From NCBI RefSeq assembly GCF_009900715.1, contig NZ_JAAAJC010000003.1, forward strand, positions 62,001-126,000: a stretch of DNA of 64,000 bases, given 5' to 3'. The position numbers were made by a program, and so were the translations under genes. The DNA comes from Halococcus salsus. GTDB lineage: Archaea; Halobacteriota; Halobacteria; Halobacteriales; Halococcaceae. The notes beneath the pieces are model-generated. The model made no database searches and was not told where the DNA came from. It was given only the letters and a program-made list of their open reading frames with translations. Positions within the stretch are counted from its first letter, which is position 1; every line of letters starts with the position of its first letter. Below, one piece after another: positions 1 through 7,525 of this stretch.

Positions 1-357
1 GTCATTCACCACGAATAGATCGGCCGACTCGTCGACGAGGTCGATCCGGAGTCGGTTCCTGAGGCCGCCACCGAACAACGTATCGAGGAAGCCACCGGTC
101 AAACGTGGTTCCGTATCGACAGTTTCGATGTCTTCGAGCGAGACGCTCCATCGTCTTCCGGCGAGAGCGTGATCGAGGTGGTGTGGATTGAACAGGAGCC
201 GTGCGTTCGTCAAGAATAGCTTTCCGCCTACTTGGCGGCGACCTTGAAGGTGGTTGGCAGCACGACTCCATTCGATCCGCTCGTCGGCATCCGCGTCGTG
301 GCTCGTGACCCACCAGTCTCCGATCCGATTTCGAGTGGGTGGTCGGGATCCAGTCAT
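1..357 (-). CDS. GRAM/PH-like domain protein, 3' part cut by window edge
   Basis: Reading the minus strand from the ATG at 357 gives an open frame of 119 codons that runs off the window. The protein has an early Trp-Trp pair, a segment reading GGKLFLTNARLLFNP, then SVSLEDIETVD and a Gly-rich GGFLDTLFGGG turn followed by LRIDLVDESADLFVV. This alternation of beta strands and a 'new format/old format' style hydrophobic strand is what GRAM/PH-like domains look like; the assignment is from pattern only. Its ATG overlaps the TGA of the upstream binding-protein gene by four bases (ATGA), so the two are probably translated together. GC is a little lower than in neighbours. Function unknown; GRAM domains usually bind membranes or lipids. 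Confidence 0.6.
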   Translation of the reverse strand, partial: MTGSRPPTRNRIGDWWVTSHDADADERIEWSRAANHLQGRRQVGGKLFLTNARLLFNPHHLDHALAGRRWSVSLEDIETVDTEPRLTGGFLDTLFGGGLRNRLRIDLVDESADLFVVND

Positions 358-1271
358 GGTTCGATCGGTGTCGCCTGCAAAGACCGGGCGACGTCCGACG
401 GCGGCGCGTCGAACAGTTCGGGCTGGACCAGCCCCGCGAGGTGTTCGAGCGAATCGACGAGCCGCGGCCCGGGGCGGTTCATGAACCGGTGGCCATCGAG
501 CGCGTAGGCGCGGCCCTCCCGGACGGCGGTGAGGTCGTGCCAGCCCTCGCGCTCGGTGAGGTCCGCGAGGTTCTCGGCGGTCTGGTCGAGGTCGAAGCCG
601 CAGGGGGCGACCACGAGCACCTCGGGGTCGTACTCGCGGATCGCGTCCCACTCGCGCGGGCGCGAGGCACCGCCGGGTTCGGTGAAGCCCTCGGACCCAC
701 CCGCGAGCTCGACCATCTCGGGGACCCAGTGACCGGCGGTCATCACGGGATCGGTCCAGTCGAGCACCGTCACGCGCGGGCGGCGCTCGACGGATCCCGT
801 CGCCGCCTCGACCGCCGCGACGCGGGCTTCGAGGGCCGCAACGAGTTCCTCCGCACGCTCCTCTCGTCCCACGGCCCGTCCTACGCGTCGGATGTCGCCG
901 AGCACGTCGTCGATGGAGTGCGGGTCGGTCGTGAGCACCTCACAGTCGAGGTCCAACCGGTCGATGGCCTCCCGCACGAGCACCGAATCCACGGCACAGA
1001 CGTCACAGATCCCCTGGGAGACCACGAGGTCGGGGTCGAGCCGGTCGAGGGTCGCGAGGTCGATGTCGTAGACCCCCTCGCCCTCCTCGGCTTCGAGGAC
1101 CTGGCTATCGATCTCGGCGCTCGACGCCTCGGCATCCACTCGCGAGCGGTTGACGGCGGGTTTCTCGGTCACCGCCGGTGGGTAGTCGCACTCGTGGGAG
1201 ACCCCGACGGGTTCGACCCCGAGCGCGGAGACGATCTCGGTCGCCGACGGGAGCAGCGAGACGACGCGCAT
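354..1271 (-). CDS. Periplasmic-binding-protein-fold protein, BtuF/cobalamin-type
   Basis: A 305-residue protein starting MRVVSLLPSATEIVSALG, the typical opening of the helical-backbone (Peripla_BP_2, COG0614) binding domain used for vitamin B12, haem and ferric siderophores. Later segments TDPHSIDDVLGDI, TVLDWTDPVMTAGHW and YDPEVLVVAPCGFD fit the two-lobe fold. The ATG at 1271 is chosen because the family begins exactly there; upstream codons are Arg-rich and not protein-like. There is no signal peptide or lipobox, so this copy is predicted to stay in the cytoplasm, as do several haloarchaeal paralogues labelled cobalamin-binding. A Cys pair (GICDVCAVD) is present. No permease or ATPase gene is adjacent; the downstream gene is a GRAM-like protein joined by an ATGA overlap. 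Confidence 0.8.
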   Translation of the reverse strand: MRVVSLLPSATEIVSALGVEPVGVSHECDYPPAVTEKPAVNRSRVDAEASSAEIDSQVLEAEEGEGVYDIDLATLDRLDPDLVVSQGICDVCAVDSVLVREAIDRLDLDCEVLTTDPHSIDDVLGDIRRVGRAVGREERAEELVAALEARVAAVEAATGSVERRPRVTVLDWTDPVMTAGHWVPEMVELAGGSEGFTEPGGASRPREWDAIREYDPEVLVVAPCGFDLDQTAENLADLTEREGWHDLTAVREGRAYALDGHRFMNRPGPRLVDSLEHLAGLVQPELFDAPPSDVARSLQATPIEP

Positions 1272-1345
1272 GGGTCGAGATGGGGCGGCGAAGCCAAAGC
1301 CTTCGTGGTCGAACGGGTTTTCACCGCGACGGCGCAAGACCGACC

Positions 1346-1954
1346 ATGCAGACGACCGCCGGGACCTATCGCGTCCTCCGGAGCCCACGCGACCCCGACG
1401 AACTCCTCCTGCTCGACGTCGAGAGCCAGGATCCGACGTACGTCCCCTCGACCGGCTACGAGGGCGACCTCGCGGAGCGGGTGGCGGAACTCGAAGCCGG
1501 CAACCGGATCGCGGCCGAGATCGTCTGGGCGGACGGCCCGCGGTTCGCGGCCGTCGAGACCGAGACCGAAACCACCGTCGAGTTCGTCGACGGCGCGACG
1601 GGGATCTTCGAGGCCGCACGCGAGACGTGGAACGAGGCCGAGCGCGAGGGACGGGCGATGAACTCCCGGGTGACCAGGGACACCGACGGCGAACCGAACG
1701 GGGTGGTCTACACCTTCGCGAAGCAGTCGGGCGAACGCGACCTCTTCACCGAGTTCCGGGACGGCGTCACCCCGCTCGAACCGCTGATCGACCGGCTCGC
1801 GGAGGGCGCGGAGCCGCCGTTCGCGGGCTTCGTCATCCGACCGGCGGACGAACCGTTCGTCCTCGTCGCGCTCGCGATCGACCGGACGGGACCGCTCGCC
1901 GAGACCATCCGCGAGACCTACGCTGGGGCCGCCCGAACGACGCACGGTTTATAG
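1346..1954 (+). CDS. Haloarchaeal conserved protein (DUF6663-like)
   Basis: A 202-residue acidic protein starting MQTTAGTYRVLRSPRDPDE at the ATG at 1346, divergent from the binding-protein gene. The N-terminal third (about 1-90) is a beta-rich region with LLLLDVES; the C-terminal part has VVYTFAKQSGERDLFTEF and FAGFVIRPADEPFVLVALAI. I believe this is the haloarchaeal DUF6663 group, but that name is from memory and not certain. No catalytic motif, Cys cluster or membrane segment is visible. The following gene starts 24 bases downstream on the same strand and may be co-transcribed. Codon usage is normal for the region. Function unknown. Confidence 0.8.
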   Translation: MQTTAGTYRVLRSPRDPDELLLLDVESQDPTYVPSTGYEGDLAERVAELEAGNRIAAEIVWADGPRFAAVETETETTVEFVDGATGIFEAARETWNEAEREGRAMNSRVTRDTDGEPNGVVYTFAKQSGERDLFTEFRDGVTPLEPLIDRLAEGAEPPFAGFVIRPADEPFVLVALAIDRTGPLAETIRETYAGAARTTHGL

Positions 1955-1977
1955 GACGGGCCGGTGAAAGGCGCGGT

Positions 1978-2271
1978 ATGCTCGACGAGGCAGACCGCAC
2001 GGACCTGGAGAACGTTCGGCTGCGGCTCCGCGTGCTGAGCGGGATGCACAAGCTCGACGCGATCGAACACGCCGACGACCTCACCGACCGCGAGGCGGCC
2101 GAGCGGGAGGGGAAAAGCGTCGCCTACGGCAAGGCCGCCGACCACATCGCGGCGGTGCTCGACGGCGAGTACGAGCAGACCGGGATCAACGACCTCGTCT
2201 CCGAACTCCCCGCCGACTGGAGCCTCAACCTCCTCCGGTACGCCGCCTACAGCGAACGCACGGACGAGTGA
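1978..2271 (+). CDS. Small acidic haloarchaeal conserved protein
   Basis: A 97-residue protein, MLDEADRTDLENVRLRLRV onward, almost entirely helical by composition, with charged stretches DDLTDREAAEREGK and a C-terminal LNLLRYAAYSE. It starts 24 bases after the preceding gene, and a TATA-like ttataggac lies at 1949-1957, about 25 bases before its ATG, so it can also be transcribed by itself as a nearly leaderless message. No recognisable domain. Its codon periodicity and acidic composition support it as a real gene. Confidence 0.75.
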   Translation: MLDEADRTDLENVRLRLRVLSGMHKLDAIEHADDLTDREAAEREGKSVAYGKAADHIAAVLDGEYEQTGINDLVSELPADWSLNLLRYAAYSERTDE

Positions 2272-2348
2272 GAGCAGGGCGGACCGCGGTCGGAAAATTC
2301 GTGACGGAAATGGACGAATTTATTTGAGGTTTGGGTGTGGAAATTTCT

Positions 2349-3221
2349 ATGGGCGCGATCTCCGCGGTTTCGAGCGCCGGTGCGGCACTGCGTCGGAATC
2401 CGATCATCTTCGCGGCGATGGTCGTCGTCGTGGCGGTCAGTCTGCTCTCGACCGTCGTCCAGTTCCTCCCCATGCCGAACGACCCCCTCGTTTCCGGCCT
2501 GCTCGGCACGGCAATCTCGCTCGTCGTCACGGTCTTCGTCTACCCGTTCATCGAGGGCGGGATCATCGGGATGGCGCACGAAGGCGTGGTCGGTCACACG
2601 GGCTTCGGGACGTTCCTCAGCGAAGGCCGGGAGAACTACGTCGGGCTCCTGCTCGCGAACGTCCTCATGTTCGTGATATTCATCGCGGCCATCATCGTCT
2701 ATCTCATCGTCTCGCTCCTGGTCGCGCTCGTCACTGGGTTCGCGATAGGTGGCATGGGTGGCGGCGGTGGGCTCGCGGGCGGGATGGGACTCGGTGCGGG
2801 ACTCGTCTTCACCGGCATCTCGGCGCTCCTCATCGTCGGACTCCTGCTGGTGCCGTTCTTCCTCCAGTTCTACCGGGCGGCGATCGTCGTCGACGACGCC
2901 GGCGTCACGGACTCGTTCCGACGGAGCGCGGGGCTGGTTCGGGAGAACTTCGCGAAGACCCTCGGCTACAACGTCATCGCTCTGCTCGTCAACCTCGTTT
3001 CCGTCATCCCGATCGTCTACTACGTCGTTACCCACGTCGCCGTCTCGGACGCCCCGGCGACCGCCGCCACGAACGGGTTTCTCGGGACGTCGCCCTCCGG
3101 TGGCCTCGTGTTCTTCATCGCCTCGGGGGTACTGTCGCTCCTGATCGGTGCGTTCCTGCGAACCTACTACGTGGCCTACTACACCGACAGAACCGAGGGA
3201 CGACCCGAACCCACCGCCTGA
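2349..3221 (+). CDS. Integral membrane protein, DUF7847-type
   Basis: A 290-residue membrane protein. Five to six hydrophobic segments are visible: near residues 20-42, 50-75, 105-125, 130-170 (Gly-rich GGMGGGGGLAGGMGLG loop inside), 205-225 and 245-270. Between the fourth and fifth is a conserved-looking cytosolic loop FRRSAGLVRENFAKTLGYN, seen in a broad haloarchaeal membrane family (I believe DUF7847). The ATG at 2349 is preferred to an in-frame TTG at 2331. The region just upstream (2320-2345, tttatttgagg and gtggaaatttc) is AT-rich and can hold the promoter. Possibly a transporter-like or envelope protein; no substrate can be named. Confidence 0.75.
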   Translation: MGAISAVSSAGAALRRNPIIFAAMVVVVAVSLLSTVVQFLPMPNDPLVSGLLGTAISLVVTVFVYPFIEGGIIGMAHEGVVGHTGFGTFLSEGRENYVGLLLANVLMFVIFIAAIIVYLIVSLLVALVTGFAIGGMGGGGGLAGGMGLGAGLVFTGISALLIVGLLLVPFFLQFYRAAIVVDDAGVTDSFRRSAGLVRENFAKTLGYNVIALLVNLVSVIPIVYYVVTHVAVSDAPATAATNGFLGTSPSGGLVFFIASGVLSLLIGAFLRTYYVAYYTDRTEGRPEPTA

Positions 3222-3371
3222 GTCACGAGCACTCCGGTCGGAAGAGCGTCGAGACGAACCGAATGGCGAGTCGTCGACGTGGGGGTCACGAGAAACGGAC
3301 CGTTGGACTGACTCGATTCGAGTACCGTCGGTACCGCGGTTCGCTAAAGAATTCGAAGTTCGGTTAGGCGA
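3222..3371. other. Intergenic region between convergent genes
   Basis: 150 bases separate the stop of the membrane protein gene from the stop of aconitase, which is on the opposite strand. No long hairpin or T-tract stands out, and I see no sequence shared with the other convergent gaps of the window. Confidence 0.5.
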
Positions 3372-5333
3372 TCAGTCGTCGGCGGGGGCCGCGCCCGAGC
3401 TCCCTTCCTGCTGGGCCTTGGTGTGGGGCAGCTTGCCGCCGTCGGCGAGGATCTCGCGCTCGCGGTCGGAGGCCTTGAGGGTGCCCGTGGCTTCCCAGTC
3501 GTCGTTCACGCGGATCGTGAACTCGGTCTCGCCGGAGCGGACGGCCTCGTCGACGTCGTCGACGATCTCGATGTCGTCGCCCTGGTCGATTTTCTCATAC
3601 GTGTCCTCGTCGATCTCCAGCGGCAGGAGGCCGAAGTTGAAGAGGTTCGCCTTGTGGATCCGCGCGAAGCTCTGGGCGAGCACCCCTTCGACGCCGAGGT
3701 ACATCGGGCAGAGCGCCGCGTGCTCACGCGAACTCCCCTGACCGTAGTTCTCGCCGGCCACGAGGAAACCACCGTCGGAGTCGAGCGCGCGCTGGGCGAA
3801 CTCCTCGTCGACTCGCGAGAGGGTGAACTCCGAGAGCTTCGGGATGTTCGACCGGTACATCAGGATGTCCTGGGTCGCGGGGATGATGTGGTCGGTCGTG
3901 ATGTTGTCCTGCATCTTCAGCAGTGCCGGCCCGCCGAGGTCGGATTCGAGCGGGTCCTTCAGGGGCACGTCGCCGATGTTCGGGCCCTTCACGAGCCCGT
4001 CGTCGACCGCGTTGTCCGGCGAGATGAGGTCGGCGGTCGAGCCGTCGTAGACGTCGGCCATCTCGAAGCCGGGGTCCTCGATGTCGTCGAGGTCGCGCGG
4101 GTCGGTGATCTCGCCGGTGATCGCCGCGGCGGTGGCGACCTCGGGCGAGCAGAGGTAGACCGAGTCGTCCTCGATACCCGAGCGGCCCTCGAAGTTGCGG
4201 TTGAAGGTCCGGAGCGAAACGGAGTCCGAAGCCGGCACGTGGCCGATGCCGATGCAGGCCCCACACGTCGCCTCGGAGAAGTTGACGCCGGCGGCCATCA
4301 GCTCGGCCGTCCAGCCCTCGCGGGCGAGGAGCTCGGAGGACTGCTTCGAGCCGGGCGCGATGATCATGTCCGTGCGCTTGTCGACCTGCTGGCCTTCGAG
4401 CATCTTCGCGGCCGGGAGGATGTCCTCGTAGGCACCGTTGGTACAGGAGCCGATCATGACCTGGTCGACGTCCGTCCCGGCGACCTCGCTCACGGGGACG
4501 ACGTTGTCGGGCATCGACGGCGTGGCGATCAGGGGTTCGAGCTCGTCGAGGTTCACCACGATCTCGTCGGCGTACTCGGCGTCGTCGTCGGCGCTCAGGT
4601 CGACGTACTCGTCCTCGCGTTCGAGCCGCGAGAGGAACTCCTTGGTGTTGTCGTCGGTCGGGAAGATCGAGGTGGTCGCGCCGAGCTCGGTCCCCATGTT
4701 GGTGATGGTGGTCCGCTCGGGCACGGAGAGGCTCTCGATGCCGGGGCCGGTGTATTCGAGCACCTTGCCGACGCCGCCCTTCACCGAGAGCTCGCCGAGG
4801 AGGTGGAGGATGACGTCCTTGGCGGTGGCCCACTCGGGGAGTTCGCCTTCGAGACGGACGCTGACGACTTCCGGCATCTCGATGTAGTACGGCCCGCCGC
4901 CCATCGCGACGGCGACGTCGAGACCGCCCGAACCGATGGCGAGTTCGCCCATCCCACCAGGAGTCGGGGTGTGGCTGTCCGAGCCGAGCATCGTCTTGCC
5001 CGGTGCGGCGAAGCGCTCCTTGTGGACCTGGTGGCAGATACCGTTGCCCGGGCGCGAGAAGTGCGCGCCGAACGTGCCCGCCGCCGACCGGAGGAAGCGG
5101 TGGTCGTCGGAGTTCTTGAAGTCGAACTGGTAGGTCTGATGGTCGCAGTACTGCGCAGCGAGCTCGGTCTGGACCTCGTCGAGGCCGAGCGCCTCGAACT
5201 GGAGCCAGACGAGCGTCCCCGTCGTGTCCTGAGTCAGGACCTGGTCGATCTCGATCCCGATCTCCTCGCCGGTTTCGAGTTCACCTTCGACGAGGTGGTC
5301 GGAGAGGATCTTCTCCGTTAGCGTTTTTCCCAT
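3372..5333 (-). CDS. acn: Aconitate hydratase
   Basis: A 653-residue single-chain aconitase interconverting citrate and isocitrate in the TCA cycle, in the cytoplasm. The N-terminal catalytic part has GSDSHTPTPGGMG (about 117-129). The three [4Fe-4S] ligands are visible: Cys297 in IGSCTNG and Cys357/Cys360 in ATCGACIGIGH. The C-terminal swivel domain (about 460-640) carries the substrate-binding YGQGSSREHA and DNITTDHI. Length and arrangement match the compact mitochondrial/archaeal-like aconitases with swivel at the C-terminus. The ATG at 5333 has a TATA-like box about 30 bases upstream. Two C-terminal Ala/Asp-rich residues runs end the protein. The divergent neighbour is dUTPase. Confidence 0.97.
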   Translation of the reverse strand: MGKTLTEKILSDHLVEGELETGEEIGIEIDQVLTQDTTGTLVWLQFEALGLDEVQTELAAQYCDHQTYQFDFKNSDDHRFLRSAAGTFGAHFSRPGNGICHQVHKERFAAPGKTMLGSDSHTPTPGGMGELAIGSGGLDVAVAMGGGPYYIEMPEVVSVRLEGELPEWATAKDVILHLLGELSVKGGVGKVLEYTGPGIESLSVPERTTITNMGTELGATTSIFPTDDNTKEFLSRLEREDEYVDLSADDDAEYADEIVVNLDELEPLIATPSMPDNVVPVSEVAGTDVDQVMIGSCTNGAYEDILPAAKMLEGQQVDKRTDMIIAPGSKQSSELLAREGWTAELMAAGVNFSEATCGACIGIGHVPASDSVSLRTFNRNFEGRSGIEDDSVYLCSPEVATAAAITGEITDPRDLDDIEDPGFEMADVYDGSTADLISPDNAVDDGLVKGPNIGDVPLKDPLESDLGGPALLKMQDNITTDHIIPATQDILMYRSNIPKLSEFTLSRVDEEFAQRALDSDGGFLVAGENYGQGSSREHAALCPMYLGVEGVLAQSFARIHKANLFNFGLLPLEIDEDTYEKIDQGDDIEIVDDVDEAVRSGETEFTIRVNDDWEATGTLKASDREREILADGGKLPHTKAQQEGSSGAAPADD

Positions 5334-5359
5334 AGCACGTACCTATCCGCTACCCATCG

Positions 5360-5368
5360 GTATAAATC
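5360..5368 (-). promoter_or_regulatory. TATA box of aconitase gene
   Basis: On the minus strand this reads GATTTATAC, centred about 31 bases before the aconitase ATG, the spacing expected for a leaderless or nearly leaderless haloarchaeal transcript. Immediately upstream of it (5370-5384) lies a perfect inverted repeat CGTGCG-TTT-CGCACG. Confidence 0.6.
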
Positions 5369-5472
5369 CCGTGCGTTTCGCACGAAAGACCGCCATACAT
5401 CGCAAGTCTTGCCGCTCCGCTCGATTCCGGGGACTCCGGTACGGCTTTGTATGCCGATAGGGACGGTGTGGT

Positions 5473-5967
5473 ATGTACAAAAGCGGTGCGTTCGTCGCCG
5501 AGCACGTCACGCCCGTCACCGACGAACAGGTCCAGCCCAACGGGGTGGACCTCACGCTCGAAGCCGTCTTCGAACAGCGCGAACCCGGCCGGATCGGTAT
5601 CGAGAGCAAGGAAGTCGGCGTGCGCCACCGTCGCCGCGAACACGTCGTCGAGGGGTTCGGCGAGAGCGACACCACCGACCCCTACTACCTCCCGCCGGGG
5701 GGCTACGTCGCCCGCTACACCGAGATCGTCCGGATCCCCGAGGGTCACGTGGGGTTCGTCTATCCGCGCTCGTCGCTGCTGCGCAACTCGTGTATGCTGA
5801 ACACCGCGGTCTGGGACGCGGGCTACGAGGGCCGCGGCGAGGGGCTGCTCCAGGTCCACCACGACATCGAGATCGAACGCGGTGCGCGGGTCGCACAGCT
5901 CGTCCTCTGTGAGGCCGACCACGACGATGTCTACGACGGGAGCTATCAGGGCGAGAACGTCGAGTGA
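5473..5967 (+). CDS. dut: dUTP diphosphatase (Dcd/Dut superfamily)
   Basis: A 164-residue protein of the dCTP deaminase/dUTPase superfamily. Visible motifs are YPRSSLLRN (about 96-104), the nucleotide-binding loop with the RSS signature, and VWDAGYEGRGEG (about 114-125), which forms the uracil-binding pocket. The archaeal trimeric dUTPases of this length hydrolyse dUTP to dUMP and keep uracil out of DNA; some relatives also deaminate dCTP, which the sequence alone does not exclude. The Asp in VWDAGY corresponds to the catalytic Asp of dUTPases. The ATG at 5473 follows a short leader. Divergent from aconitase. Confidence 0.88.
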   Translation: MYKSGAFVAEHVTPVTDEQVQPNGVDLTLEAVFEQREPGRIGIESKEVGVRHRRREHVVEGFGESDTTDPYYLPPGGYVARYTEIVRIPEGHVGFVYPRSSLLRNSCMLNTAVWDAGYEGRGEGLLQVHHDIEIERGARVAQLVLCEADHDDVYDGSYQGENVE

Positions 5968-6380
5968 ACGGTCAGGAAAACGAGCGTCGTGGTCGTGTGC
6001 GGACGCGGAGCAGCATTTGATCGGGGAGACGGATCATCGGACGAGACCACGTCACGGCCCTGGTCGACTGTTTCGCGAGTACTGTCACCGACTCCCGCGA
6101 CAGCGAACCACGATTGGTCTGCATCGAGGCGGATCGTTCGTGCGTCTCGCGTGCATCGACAGCGAGCCGTGTTTTAGGCATACCTAAAATTATAGGCGTG
6201 GGGGACGAACTGCCGAAGGCAGATGAGACACAGCAACCGACCGGCCCCCGACGTGGCGGCGGTCGACCGTCAATACCGCGGTCGACGGGGACCACGGAGC
6301 GTTCGTGAAGCGTCCGAGCAGCGTGACCGAACCGATGTCGAAACCGAAGCGCGGTCGGCGCGTGACACACGGAGTGACCG
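5968..6380. other. 413-bp gap with a metal-regulator-like box
   Basis: No confident gene lies here. The region holds an 18-bp DtxR-like palindrome at 6172-6189 followed by AT-rich sequence (6187-6197). A 53-codon open frame from ATG 6223 ends by overlapping the cupin start (ATGA at 6381-6384), but its product is Arg-rich (RHSNRPAPDVAAVDRQYRG at the start) and does not look like a haloarchaeal protein. A second short frame from GTG 6199 to 6308 is equally uncertain. Minus-strand frames here are basic and unconvincing. Confidence 0.5.
6172..6189. promoter_or_regulatory. DtxR/SirR-type operator-like palindrome
   Basis: The sequence is TTTTAGG-CATA-CCTAAAA: two perfect 7-base arms around a 4-base spacer. 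This is the TTAGG...CCTAA pattern recognised by DtxR-family iron or manganese repressors, and haloarchaeal iron genes carry similar boxes. It overlaps an AT-rich stretch (6187-6195) that could be a plus-strand TATA element. The nearest annotated plus-strand gene is the cupin at 6381. Confidence 0.6.
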
Positions 6381-6707
6381 ATGACGGGGACCCAACGGAT
6401 GGCGGAGATCGCCGACTTCACTGGACTCGGCGCTGAATCGTTCGTCCCGCTCTTCGAGAACGGGGAGCCGCGGGTAAATCACCTCCATCTCGACGCTGGC
6501 GAGCGCATCGAGCCGCATCGCCACGCCGCGCGAACGGTGCTCTTCGTGGTTCTCGACGGCGAGTTCGAACTACACGTTGGGTCGGAGACGTACGAGCTGC
6601 CCGCCGGGCGTGTCGCGCGATTCGACGGGGAGCGAGAGTTCTCGCCCGTGGCGGTCGAGGCGAGCACCGCGCTAGTGATCCTGACGTCGGTATCGGGGGG
6701 AGCCTGA
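6381..6707 (+). CDS. Small cupin-domain protein
   Basis: A 108-residue single cupin. The metal-binding motif region reads LHLDAGERIEPHRHAAR (first cupin motif with HxH) followed by GEFELHVG and ELPAGRVARF (second motif). Such mono-cupins bind a metal and may be small oxygenases, isomerases or sensors; no substrate can be inferred. It is the first gene after a DtxR-like box about 190 bases upstream, so metal-dependent control is possible. Its TGA overlaps by one base (TGATG, 6705-6709) an ATG that would start the following methyltransferase, suggesting translational coupling. Confidence 0.75.
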   Translation: MTGTQRMAEIADFTGLGAESFVPLFENGEPRVNHLHLDAGERIEPHRHAARTVLFVVLDGEFELHVGSETYELPAGRVARFDGEREFSPVAVEASTALVILTSVSGGA

Positions 6708-7482
6708 TGGCCCGGAAATCGCTCGAAAACCACCCGCCCACTGGGTCCTCGCCGAGATGGGCAAACGCGTGCTCCGGCCGGGCGGTCGGGAGCTGACGCT
6801 TGAACTCGTCGACGCACTCGACATCACTCCCGGCGACGACGTGGTCGAGTTCGCCCCAGGAACGGGGTTCACCGCGCGGCTCGCGCTCGACCACGAACCA
6901 GGGTCGTACACGGGCGTCGAACTCGACCGGGAGGCGGCGAACGCACTGGCGACCGAACTCGACCGTCCCGACTGCGAGATCGTCGTCGGAAACGCGGGTG
7001 CCACGACGCTCGACTCGGCGTGCGCGGACGTGGTCTACGGCGAGGCACTGCTGACGATGCAGCCCGAGAGGGGGAAAGCGAGCATCGTCAACGAGGCCGA
7101 ACGTCTCCTCCGACCGGGTGGCACGTACGGCATCCACGAACTCGGACTGATACCCGACGACATCGACGACGAGTCGAAATCCCGAATTCGGGAGGACCTC
7201 TCGCATGTCCTGAAGGTCAACGCGCGGCCGCTAACCGAGTCGGAGTGGGTTGATCACCTCGAAACGGCGGGGTTCGAGGTCGTCTGGCAGGGCCGTGCCC
7301 CGATGGCGCTGCTCGACCCGCGGCGGATGATCGACGACGAGGGGCTCCGCCGAACGATGCGGTTCGGGTTCAATCTGCTCGCGAAGCCCTCGGGGCGGAG
7401 ACGGGTCAGAAAGATGCGGTCGGTGTTCGACCAGTACGAACAGCATATGAACGCGGTCGCCGTCGTCGCGAAGAAGCGCTAA
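6707..7482 (+). CDS. Class I SAM-dependent methyltransferase, N-terminal frameshift suspected
   Basis: The open frame from ATG 6757 encodes 241 residues with the Rossmann SAM-binding motif VVEFAPGTGFTARL (about 29-42), acidic second strand YTGVELD, and LLRPGGTYGIHEL. The segment upstream of 6757 also looks coding, but is split between two frames: ATG 6707, which overlaps the cupin stop, gives MARKSLENHPPTG, and the 6757 frame read backwards gives VLAEMGKR. One missing G near 6743-6745 would join them into one protein of about 258 residues. Either the gene has a real single-base deletion and starts at 6757, or there is a sequencing error. Methyl acceptor unknown. The coordinates here include the out-of-frame beginning. 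Confidence 0.7.
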
Positions 7483-7525
7483 GCACGGGCGTCCCCCACC
7501 CAGTCGAGCGCCCGTCGTTCGCGGC

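Noticed and set aside
3423..5321. Open frame of 632 codons antisense to aconitase
   Set aside because: A GC-rich codon-periodicity shadow; product is Val/Glu/Arg-repetitive, has no family motif, and the aconitase on the other strand is unmistakable.
5972..6421. Minus-strand open frame in the gap before the cupin gene
   Set aside because: Basic, Arg/Ser-rich product without family features; overlaps the cupin gene and the DtxR-like box.
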